Below, in pieces: positions 1-5,823 of a stretch of DNA of 45,182 nucleotides. This DNA comes from Lachnospiraceae bacterium (GTDB taxonomy: Bacteria > Bacillota > Clostridia > Lachnospirales > Lachnospiraceae), in contig JAGPFR010000019.1 of NCBI GenBank assembly GCA_018056425.1, forward strand, positions 1 to 45,182, written 5' to 3'. A program made the translations under genes and the position numbers. Each line of letters starts with the position of its first letter. Positions within the stretch are counted from its first letter, which is position 1. Under the pieces are notes generated by a model. The model was not told the DNA's origin, did no database searches, and was given only the letters and a program-made list of their open reading frames with translations.

Positions 1-3
1 TTT

Positions 4-1157
4 TTACTTTGATGCCTTCTTTGCTTCGTACATGGCTTCGTCTGCCTTATCTATCAATTCTTTGAGAGTATCGTCCCCGTCTGTAGACGTATATCCGATA
101 CTTACGCTCAGATCAAACGGGAGTTTTGTACGCTCGTTTATTACACGCAGATTATCACTGATACTGCTCTTAAGCAGCTTGGCATTTTCCTCGGTATTTG
201 ATTCAAAAAGAACTGCGAATTCATCACCGCCGTATCTTGCGATATTGGCTCTTTTCGGCAGGATCCTGCATCCCAGCTTAAGTGATTCCGCGATATTCTT
301 GAGAGCATTATCTCCCATGATATGACCGTATGTATCATTGATAGATTTGAATTTATTCGCATCGATCATAAGTACATACATCCTTTCGCCGTCATTATGA
401 TTCTTTACCCAATGATCATAATAAAAGCTGAGCTGTTTGCGGTTATTCAGTCCTGTCAAAGGATCAAGTGAAATAAGCTGGTCAATCCAGCTCAGATAAA
501 GGATCAACGTAGTAAGAGCCATGACTCCGCACGCAAAAGGCATTCTCGGGAAAAAAACTGAAATACTCCGGCAATACCCGGAGCAATCGGGAAAAGCGTG
601 ATCAGGCGGAGTGAATGCCTGTCTCCCATAAACGACTTATCAATAAGCTGATGATGTGCACGAAGAAATGCAACGAACACATATGTGTACGGAATGATAA
701 AAGTCAGGATAAAGCCGGGACCTCTGTGATAAGTTCCGTCAGGTTCCACTGCAAAAAGAAAACCGTTAAAGAGATTTATGACAAGGAGTATGCCCATTAC
801 CCACATGATAAACGAAGCATTCATGATCATACTCTTTTCCTTGACGAATTCGGTACCCCTTAAGAATTCAAAATAGATAAACCAGAAATAACACATCACC
901 GCTGTTGCAAAGAAATAGGTCTCCTTGCATATCAGCTTTGCGATGCCGTTAAAATCCCCAAGAGGAAGTGCTCCTTCATTGATCATAACAAAAAAAGTGT
1001 CCGAGGCAAAAAATACCATCTCCGCAATAATGGACATGGCAAAATTCCTCTGTGCCACCATCTTGGACAATCCCGTTGTCTTTTTCAGGATAATGCCGAT
1101 CAGCACCAAGGATACTATATTAACTTCCAAATACAATATTGCATAATCAGATCCCAT
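4..1157 (-). pseudogene. Membrane diguanylate cyclase (GGDEF), frameshifted
   Basis: The N-terminal part (1157 down to about 550) encodes several hydrophobic segments; the C-terminal part (about 555 down to 4) is a GGDEF domain with an intact RYGGDEF motif. They lie in different frames. One extra T in the seven-T run at 551-557 (minus-strand sense) would join them into one protein of about 380 residues, so this is a one-base deletion, a sequencing error or slippage. The family makes c-di-GMP from two GTP at the membrane. The RxxD inhibitory site normally found just before RYGGDEF is absent (Pro and Ala at those positions). The start at 1157 is chosen because GCGAGG lies about ten bases upstream; in-frame codons further upstream run into repeat sequence and look non-coding. 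Monocistronic, with an extended -10 promoter just upstream. Confidence 0.8.
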
Positions 1158-1178
1158 AATATATACCTCGCACAAACC

Positions 1179-1187
1179 ATTATAGCA
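1179..1187 (-). promoter_or_regulatory. Extended -10 promoter of the diguanylate cyclase
   Basis: The minus strand reads TGCTATAAT, an extended -10 element, about 22 bases upstream of the start codon at 1157. No good -35 is seen at the usual distance, as is common for extended -10 promoters. Confidence 0.45.
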
Positions 1188-1198
1188 TAATAAAATAT

Positions 1199-1221
1199 CC
1201 CCCATTTTTGACAAACGGGGG
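1199..1221 (-). terminator. Possible stem-loop terminator
   Basis: CCCCC and GGGGG arms 13 bases apart, followed on the minus strand by an A/T-rich stretch (ATATTTTATT). It could end transcription coming from the tRNA-Pro side. The stem is short and the tail is not a pure T run. Confidence 0.3.
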
Positions 1222-1443
1222 AATGATCGGTCATGCTTCGATGCAGGCTTAATCAATAACTGTTGTGCTTTAGGTTTTCTCTTTATTCTTACGTCTCCCC
1301 GATTCCTTACAAATCGATAAAAGTGCTGGGCGTGGGTGATGTCACCCCGATTAAAAGAACCGGCCATCGGGGTGAGGGTCACCCCGATAATAAGAGCCCC
1401 TAAACGCGCGGAGGAACACCTCCTTGCGTAGGGGCTCTAAATA
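1222..1443. repeat. Gene-free junction with palindromic tRNA-acceptor-like repeats
   Basis: No convincing gene is visible here. The 10-11 bp sequence matching the tRNA-Pro acceptor end (TCACCCCGAT or its complement) occurs at 1342-1351 (inverted), 1366-1375 (direct), 1379-1388 (inverted) and again in the full repeat at 1443-1453. The first two form a perfect 10-bp inverted repeat. A separate hairpin at 1393-1438 is listed as the likely original tRNA terminator. The arrangement suggests repeated recombination at the tRNA 3' end. Confidence 0.5.
1393..1438 (-). terminator. Stem-loop, likely original tRNA-Pro terminator
   Basis: Perfect 8-bp outer stem (AGAGCCCC/GGGGCTCT) enclosing an inner GGAGG/CCTCC stem, with TTATTAT on the 3' side of the minus strand. 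It sits six bases beyond the displaced copy of the tRNA 3' end (1444-1465), where the tRNA terminator would have been before the insertion. Confidence 0.5.
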
Positions 1444-1465
1444 TCGGGGTGACAGGATTCGAACC
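1444..1465 (-). repeat. Distal direct repeat: displaced tRNA-Pro 3' end (att-like)
   Basis: 22 bp identical to the last 22 bases of the tRNA-Pro gene (T-arm 3' half, acceptor strand and discriminator base), in the same orientation as the copy at 2359-2380. The match stops abruptly at both sides, as expected for the attachment core of an element integrated at a tRNA 3' end. Confidence 0.8.
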
Positions 1466-1521
1466 AATGTTGGTTCTCAGAAACTCAGTAAAATCAGCGC
1501 TTTGGAAGAGACTCTACGAAA

Positions 1522-1540
1522 AAAGACACGCCAAAGACAC
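1522..1540. repeat. AAAGACAC octamer pair near the distal att copy
   Basis: AAAGACAC at 1522-1529 and 1533-1540, 11 bp apart start to start, same orientation. Matches the pair at 2262-2280 at the other end of the mini-island. Could be arm-type integrase binding sites. Confidence 0.5.
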
Positions 1541-1563
1541 TATTTTTATGTATAAAAAAGCTA

Positions 1564-1875
1564 TCAATCGTACTCAAAAATACCTTGGATCACATCGGAT
1601 ACATTCATAATATCCTCATATGCAAGAAGATCCACCCTATTGCATCCCCTTGCTTTAGGGTCAATAGCTTTTATCTGTTCACAGATCACTGTTCCCGATT
1701 CGCCCTTCTTCCCACATATCTGAATATGTATAGGACCCGCCTGAACTCCGGGGAGTATCGGGCACACATGAAATATACCGGTGGCCTTTATAAAGGCATT
1801 TTTACTGACTATAACAAAAAGCTGTTTTTTAAAGCCTGATATCTTTATAATATCGCCCTGATAAAACCCGTTCAT
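1564..1875 (-). CDS. mazF: MazF/PemK-family toxin
   Basis: Product of 103 residues, the usual size for MazF/PemK endoribonucleases, which cleave mRNA at short sequences and arrest growth. The N-terminal pattern (GDIIKI, then a strand ending in VIVSKNAF) and the central strands (CPILPG, then SGTVICEQIKAID) match the family SH3-like beta-barrel, with the R/Q-I-K/R-AID segment that precedes the active-site region. The start at 1875 is chosen because it overlaps the antitoxin stop codon in ATGA and has GGGAGAGAG upstream; an earlier in-frame codon at 1905 lies inside the antitoxin gene. Toxin-antitoxin pair with the upstream gene, on the mini-island at tRNA-Pro. Cleavage specificity cannot be read from the sequence. 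Confidence 0.85.
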   Translation of the reverse strand: MNGFYQGDIIKISGFKKQLFVIVSKNAFIKATGIFHVCPILPGVQAGPIHIQICGKKGESGTVICEQIKAIDPKARGCNRVDLLAYEDIMNVSDVIQGIFEYD

Positions 1876-2114
1876 AAAATCTCTCTCCCTGCCGGCTCGC
1901 CCCAATCAAAATCGCAAACAGATATTTCGCCGTTATACTCTGCCAGCCTTTCTTCAAAAGATTTATGAACAAACTGCTTTCTAAGCACTATACTGTCGTT
2001 TTCTATTTCTATATCCAATACATCAGAAACCTTTAACTGCATTTTATCCAAAATATCCTTAGGGATGCGTATTCCCTGGCTATTCCCCCAAGACCTTATT
2101 GCTACCTGTTCCAT
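1872..2114 (-). CDS. mazE: MazE-type antitoxin (AbrB/SpoVT fold)
   Basis: 80 residues. The N-terminal half is a swapped-hairpin AbrB/MazE DNA-binding domain (residues 1-47: WGNSQGIRIPKDIL, then a hydrophobic strand and a basic end). The acidic C-terminal tail (ERLAEYNGEISVCDFDWGEP) is of the kind that wraps and blocks MazF. A very strong ribosome site (GAGGAGG) lies eight bases before the ATG. The antitoxin gene comes first and its stop overlaps the toxin start, so the two are translationally coupled. It likely represses its own promoter through the inverted repeat around the -10 box. Confidence 0.88.
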   Translation of the reverse strand: MEQVAIRSWGNSQGIRIPKDILDKMQLKVSDVLDIEIENDSIVLRKQFVHKSFEERLAEYNGEISVCDFDWGEPAGREIL

Positions 2115-2133
2115 GAAATTACCTCCTCGAATG

Positions 2134-2169
2134 TATATACATTATACAGTATATCCATTATACCTGCAA
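2134..2169 (-). promoter_or_regulatory. mazEF promoter with overlapping operator
   Basis: On the minus strand: -35 TTGCAG (2164-2169), 17-bp spacer, -10 TATAAT (2141-2146). ATATAC and GTATAT arms flank the -10 box as an inverted repeat, a plausible binding site for MazE autoregulation. Confidence 0.65.
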
Positions 2170-2261
2170 TCTCTTGGTTATTTCATTTTCTGGCTACAAA
2201 AGAAATGACCTTTCGCAAAAACTATCAATTTTTAAATTTGCGAAATAAACCGCAACTCCCG

Positions 2262-2290
2262 AAAGACACGGGAAAGACACGAAAAGACCC
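2262..2290. repeat. AAAGACAC octamers near the proximal att copy
   Basis: AAAGACAC at 2262-2269 and 2273-2280 (11 bp apart), then a degenerate AAAGACCC at 2283-2290. Same octamer and spacing as at 1522-1540. Confidence 0.5.
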
Positions 2291-2306
2291 GGTCTTTTCG
2301 AACAGC

Positions 2307-2345
2307 AAAAAAGCTCAGAATGCAGTATTCACCAGCATTCTGAGC
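2307..2345 (-). terminator. Terminator of tRNA-Pro
   Basis: Perfect 11-bp stem (GCTCAGAATGC, 2313-2323, pairing with 2335-2345) and an 11-base loop, followed on the minus strand by six Ts. It lies 13 bases past the tRNA 3' end, inside the mini-island, so the insertion brought a replacement terminator. Confidence 0.85.
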
Positions 2346-2358
2346 CTATAAAATAGAG

Positions 2359-2433
2359 TCGGGGTGACAGGATTCGAACCTGCGACCCCCTGGTCCCAAA
2401 CCAGGTACTCTAGCCAAACTGAGCCACACCCCG
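2359..2433 (-). tRNA. tRNA-Pro (TGG anticodon)
   Basis: 75 bases with a 7-bp acceptor stem (CGGGGTG/CACCCCG), discriminator A, an anticodon stem CCTGG/CCAGG with loop TTTGGGA giving anticodon TGG, and a T-loop with TTCGAAT. No CCA is encoded. Its last 22 bases are repeated at 1444-1465. Confidence 0.97.
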
Positions 2434-2463
2434 AAACTTTTACAATATTATCAATTATTTGAC

Positions 2464-2496
2464 GATGTGACAAGGGGTCTGACCCTCTGTCACATC
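2464..2496 (-). repeat. Stem-loop with GGGGTCTGA core (copy 1)
   Basis: Perfect 9-bp arms GATGTGACA/TGTCACATC enclose a loop with GGGGTCTGACCCT. It overlaps the yfcE stop codon and probably ends or stabilises that transcript, but no T run follows. A related hairpin with the same GGGGTCTGA core is at 44551-44595. Confidence 0.5.
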
Positions 2497-2987
2497 ATCC
2501 CGTCATCAAGGTAAGCTACCGTAAAATGGTCCTGTCCCTTGTCATCCTGCTCCCAGATGAGATAACTGGGCTTCCTGCCCTCCTGTCTGGGATAGGACAG
2601 CGACCCGGGATTAACAACAGTGCAATCCTTGCCGTAACTTACGGTAGGTCTGTGGGTATGGCCGAAAAAAGCAATATCGCATCCACGGCTTTCGGCCTCC
2701 TGTCTGAGAACTTCCGTAGATACGCTCACACTGTAGAGATGACCGTGTGTGATGAAGATCTTGTGTCCGAATACAGTCTCTTCAAGTTCCCTGGGAAGAC
2801 CTCCGAAATAGTCGCAGTTTCCGGCAACGAGATATACGGGGATCCGTACCCTGCATCTGATATCGTCTTCGCCGCCTTCGACATCACCGCAATGGATAAG
2901 ACATGAAGCATCGGGATGCATTTTAAGTACTTTATGCAGATTTTCGTTATTTCCGTGAGTATCACTCACAACAATTGCTTTATTCAA
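2490..2987 (-). CDS. yfcE: YfcE/MJ0936-family metallophosphoesterase
   Basis: 165 residues, full length for this small calcineurin-like phosphodiesterase family. Metal-ligand motifs are all present: SDTHG (8-12), HCGD (32-35), GNCD (56-59), THGH (80-83), GHTH (109-112). Family members hydrolyse phosphodiesters with two bound metal ions; the natural substrate is uncertain. The start overlaps the rdgB stop by four bases (ATGA), so it is last in the operon. The rdgB-yfcE pairing is common in Firmicutes. Confidence 0.92.
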   Translation of the reverse strand: MNKAIVVSDTHGNNENLHKVLKMHPDASCLIHCGDVEGGEDDIRCRVRIPVYLVAGNCDYFGGLPRELEETVFGHKIFITHGHLYSVSVSTEVLRQEAESRGCDIAFFGHTHRPTVSYGKDCTVVNPGSLSYPRQEGRKPSYLIWEQDDKGQDHFTVAYLDDGMM

Positions 2988-3574
2988 TCAAACAGCTCCG
3001 TTCTCATCTTTCTGAGGGCCTTGCCCCTGTGAGAGATCTTATTCTTTTCAAGCTCGGGAATCTCACCGGTGGTGCACCCTATCTCGGGGCAATAGAAAAT
3101 GGGATCGTATCCGAATCCGTGCTCTCCTTTTTCCTCATATCCGATGCGCCCTTCAACAGTCTCTCTTACAACCTTCTCGCTTCCGTCGGGAAGTACCGCT
3201 GCTATCGCGCAGACGAATCTTGCTGTTCTCTTTTCATCGGGAACTCCCTCAAGACGTCTGATGATCTCATTATTCTTAACGGTATAGGGGGTATCCTCGC
3301 CGAGGTATCTGGCAGAATAAATGCCGGGCTCTCCGTTAAGGGCATCAACCACAAGACCGGAATCATCGGCAAGAACAATGGAATCGGGAAGAAGCTCGTG
3401 TACGGCTCTTGCCTTGATCAGGGCATTTTCCTCAAAGGTGGTTCCGTCCTCTGTGATATCCGGGTCCACTCCCGCTTCCTTCATGGAAAGGATCTCATAA
3501 CCCGATCCGTCCATGATCTCGCGGATCTCACGCATCTTTCCCATGTTACCGGTTGCAAAAACAAGTCTTTTCAT
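2984..3574 (-). CDS. rdgB: RdgB/HAM1-type XTP/dITP pyrophosphatase
   Basis: 196 residues, standard length. Signature features: ATGNMGK (7-13) substrate loop, ADDSGL (69-74) with catalytic and metal-binding acids, GEPGIYSARY (81-90), GFGYDPIF (153-160) and SHRGKA (181-186) near the end. The enzyme hydrolyses non-canonical purine nucleoside triphosphates (ITP, dITP, XTP) to monophosphates, keeping deaminated bases out of DNA and RNA. Its ATG directly follows the stop of the amidase-like gene. Confidence 0.96.
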   Translation of the reverse strand: MKRLVFATGNMGKMREIREIMDGSGYEILSMKEAGVDPDITEDGTTFEENALIKARAVHELLPDSIVLADDSGLVVDALNGEPGIYSARYLGEDTPYTVKNNEIIRRLEGVPDEKRTARFVCAIAAVLPDGSEKVVRETVEGRIGYEEKGEHGFGYDPIFYCPEIGCTTGEIPELEKNKISHRGKALRKMRTELFD

Positions 3575-4669
3575 TTATACATCTCCCATCATGCCGGCAG
3601 ATTCTTTAACGGTTTCGTATATACCGTTTGCCAGCCTTTCTCTGTATGAATCCTCCGTAAGAAGCGCATACTCATCCTGATTGTCGGCATTACCGATGAT
3701 CAGGAGTGTAGCCGGAGCATTTATCTCATATAAAACATTTCCCTGCGGTGCCTCGCTTATGCCGAGTGCTCTGTTTGAAACCGAGATTGCGGTATTTTTA
3801 AGACAGCTTTCACTTAGCTCTATACTGCCGAAACCGGGAATATAATACAGTGGATCGTAATAGGTTCTGATACCGTGATACGCAGGCCCGTCATGAGCCA
3901 CATCAAGTCCTATATAGATATCCGCACCGGTTTCTTCCATAAGCTGCGCCGGGGTTACGGCAGTCTCCGATTCAGGTGAAGTATCCGTCAGATACACCCT
4001 GATGCCTTCCTGATACAACAGCTGTGCACTACGGTCTGCAACATCAGCACATACGCCTGCTGCCTCACTCTTATCCCCCGGATCGAGTACAACAACATAA
4101 TTATACAAACTGCGGGGATCAACCGCTTCCATGGTCACGACATTTTCGTTCATGGTAAGTGAATACTCGCTAATGCGGTTCATTTCAAAAATAAGCAGGG
4201 CACCAGATTTGTCATACACTACGGAAGCACCCCTGACAAGTGCCGAATCCCCGCTTATCCTCCCGGCATCAACCGTCACACCCGAATCAGTCATGGATCC
4301 GTAATAGGAATCCGAGTCGGTATTGATATATACCAGGAATTTCCTCTCATTGTATAGATTTTCGGTAACTATATCGGATGCCTGAACCCCGGTGGGAACC
4401 GTAAACTCAATGCATCCCGCGGAAGGATTTCCGGCAAGTGACAAAGGAACGGTTCTGCTTAAGTCAAAAAGCTCTGCATCGCTTACATTGGCACTAGTTA
4501 TGACGATGGGCTTGGTCATCGAATAATATACGCAAACTCCCATACAGAGCGCAAAAAGCAGTACCCAGAAAAAGCATGTATACGCTCTTCCGGGAATCTG
4601 CGGAGTTTTGTCATCAAGTTGTGGATCTGCGTATTTTACAAGCGGAATACGCTTAGCTGAAGCAGGCAT
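3575..4669 (-). CDS. Membrane-anchored amidase_3-fold protein, catalytically degenerate
   Basis: 364 residues: short cytosolic N-terminus, one membrane segment (about 31-50), an extracellular region (60-185), then a domain following the N-acetylmuramoyl-L-alanine amidase (Amidase_3) fold: VVLDPG at 193-198, IYIGLDVA at 251-258, GIRTYY at 266-271, and APATLLIIGNADNQDE at 318-333. In active enzymes these read DPGHGG, SIHAN and LVE-GF-SN. Here the first zinc His is Asp, the SIH His is Asp, and the catalytic Glu is Ile. It therefore probably binds or organises peptidoglycan, or regulates another amidase, rather than cutting. Sits between the rRNA methyltransferase and rdgB with no gaps. Confidence 0.75.
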   Translation of the reverse strand: MPASAKRIPLVKYADPQLDDKTPQIPGRAYTCFFWVLLFALCMGVCVYYSMTKPIVITSANVSDAELFDLSRTVPLSLAGNPSAGCIEFTVPTGVQASDIVTENLYNERKFLVYINTDSDSYYGSMTDSGVTVDAGRISGDSALVRGASVVYDKSGALLIFEMNRISEYSLTMNENVVTMEAVDPRSLYNYVVVLDPGDKSEAAGVCADVADRSAQLLYQEGIRVYLTDTSPESETAVTPAQLMEETGADIYIGLDVAHDGPAYHGIRTYYDPLYYIPGFGSIELSESCLKNTAISVSNRALGISEAPQGNVLYEINAPATLLIIGNADNQDEYALLTEDSYRERLANGIYETVKESAGMMGDV

Positions 4670-5800
4670 TTATTTCTTCCTTGAAGGAGGTTTGGGCCCC
4701 CTGAATTCGTAATAATATGTCTTCATCATTCCGTTGTAGATCTTGCGGTTCTTATCGGCTTTTTTGCCGACATCGTTCTGAACCCTTTCATATGAGCTTA
4801 TGATATACATGCTCCAGCTGTCCAAAGCCTTATATCTTTCGCCGAGGGTTCTGTAAATATCCGAAACCGCTTCCTTATCCATGAGTCTCTCACCGTAAGG
4901 AGGGTTGGTTATGATAAATCCGTACTTTTTAGGATGGGAAAGAGCAGCAACATCCCTTGCCTGGAAGTGGATCATCGAATCGACGCCGGCATCCTTTGCA
5001 TTTTTTCTGGCGATGCTTACCATTTCCTCATCGATATCATATCCCTGAATATCGGTATCCGTCACGATCTTAACCAGGTCCCTCGCCTCTTCATAGGCAT
5101 CGTTCCAAACCTTCTTAGGGACAAGATGCTCCCACGAACAGGCATTGAAGAATCTGTTCATGCCGGGAGCCATATTTGCGGCTATCATTGCCGCTTCAAT
5201 TGGTATGGTTCCGCTTCCGCAAAAAGGATCGACTAAGATTCTGTCCGCTCTCCAGGGTGTAAGGGATATAGGGCCCGCTGCCAGATTTTCCGCAATGGGA
5301 GCCTTGGCTGTGAGCTTTCTGTATCCTCTCTTATGAAGCGAATCACCCGTGGTATCAAGGCCTATCGTCACTTCATCCTTCATGATAAATACCCTGAAGG
5401 GAAAAGAATCCCCGTCTTCGGAAAACCAATCGGTGTGATAAACCTCTTTAAGCTCCTCAACCATGGCCTTTTTGACTATGGACTGGATGTCCGAAGGGCT
5501 GAAGAGCTGTGATTTAACGCTTGATGCCTTGGCAACCCAGAACTTACCATCCCCGGGGATGAATTCCTCCCATTTTACCGCCTTTACGCCTTCAAAGAGT
5601 TCGTCCCAGGTACATGCCTTAAAAGAGGCTGCCTTGATAAGCAGCCTTTCTGCAGTTCTTGATCCTATGTTGACCCTGGCAACCGCCTCGGCATCGCCTT
5701 CAAAGGTCACTCTTCCGTCGGATACATTTGTAACTTCATATCCGAGGTCTGTTATTTCTCTTTTCAGTACCGACTCCATGCCGAAATGGCAGGGAGCCAT
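4670..5800 (-). CDS. RlmL/YpsC-type THUMP-domain rRNA methyltransferase
   Basis: 376 residues from the first ATG. An N-terminal THUMP/ferredoxin-like RNA-binding region (1-150) is followed by the HKRGYR element (156-161), a Rossmann methyltransferase with DPFCGSGT (191-198) binding SAM, and the N6/N2-methyltransferase motif NPPYGERL (299-306). The family makes m2G in 23S rRNA. The ATG at 5800 gives a protein starting only a few residues before the conserved FG-ME element, shorter than relatives. An in-frame ATT at 5821, six bases after GGAGAAAGGA, would add MNRIIEI and match family length, so the true start may be ATT; a weak AGGA upstream of the ATG keeps 5800 possible. Downstream of the EAL gene, whose stop is at 5824. 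Confidence 0.92.
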   Translation of the reverse strand: MAPCHFGMESVLKREITDLGYEVTNVSDGRVTFEGDAEAVARVNIGSRTAERLLIKAASFKACTWDELFEGVKAVKWEEFIPGDGKFWVAKASSVKSQLFSPSDIQSIVKKAMVEELKEVYHTDWFSEDGDSFPFRVFIMKDEVTIGLDTTGDSLHKRGYRKLTAKAPIAENLAAGPISLTPWRADRILVDPFCGSGTIPIEAAMIAANMAPGMNRFFNACSWEHLVPKKVWNDAYEEARDLVKIVTDTDIQGYDIDEEMVSIARKNAKDAGVDSMIHFQARDVAALSHPKKYGFIITNPPYGERLMDKEAVSDIYRTLGERYKALDSWSMYIISSYERVQNDVGKKADKNRKIYNGMMKTYYYEFRGPKPPSRKK

Positions 5801-5823
5801 TATTTCGATTATCCTGTTAATGG

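Larger units (their letters stand above)
1444..2380. mobile_element. Mini-island integrated at tRNA-Pro, cargo mazEF
   Basis: Two 22-bp direct repeats of the tRNA-Pro 3' end lie 915 bp apart. Between them are a MazE/MazF pair with its own promoter, a replacement terminator for the tRNA, and pairs of an AAAGACAC octamer near each end. No integrase or other mobility gene fits in the space. This is either the remnant of a larger integrative element or a small passenger moved by an integrase supplied in trans. The repeats and gene content are seen directly; mobility is inferred. Confidence 0.7.

Noticed and set aside
1158-1382. N-terminal extension of the left diguanylate cyclase
   Set aside because: These codons cover the palindromic tRNA-end repeats and promoter; the ATG at 1157 has a ribosome site and begins the membrane domain.
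1444-1520. A second tRNA gene
   Set aside because: Only the last 22 bases of tRNA-Pro are present; no anticodon or D arm can be folded from the following bases.
2975-3649. 224-codon plus-strand open frame
   Set aside because: Antisense to rdgB and the amidase-like end; rdgB has all family motifs.
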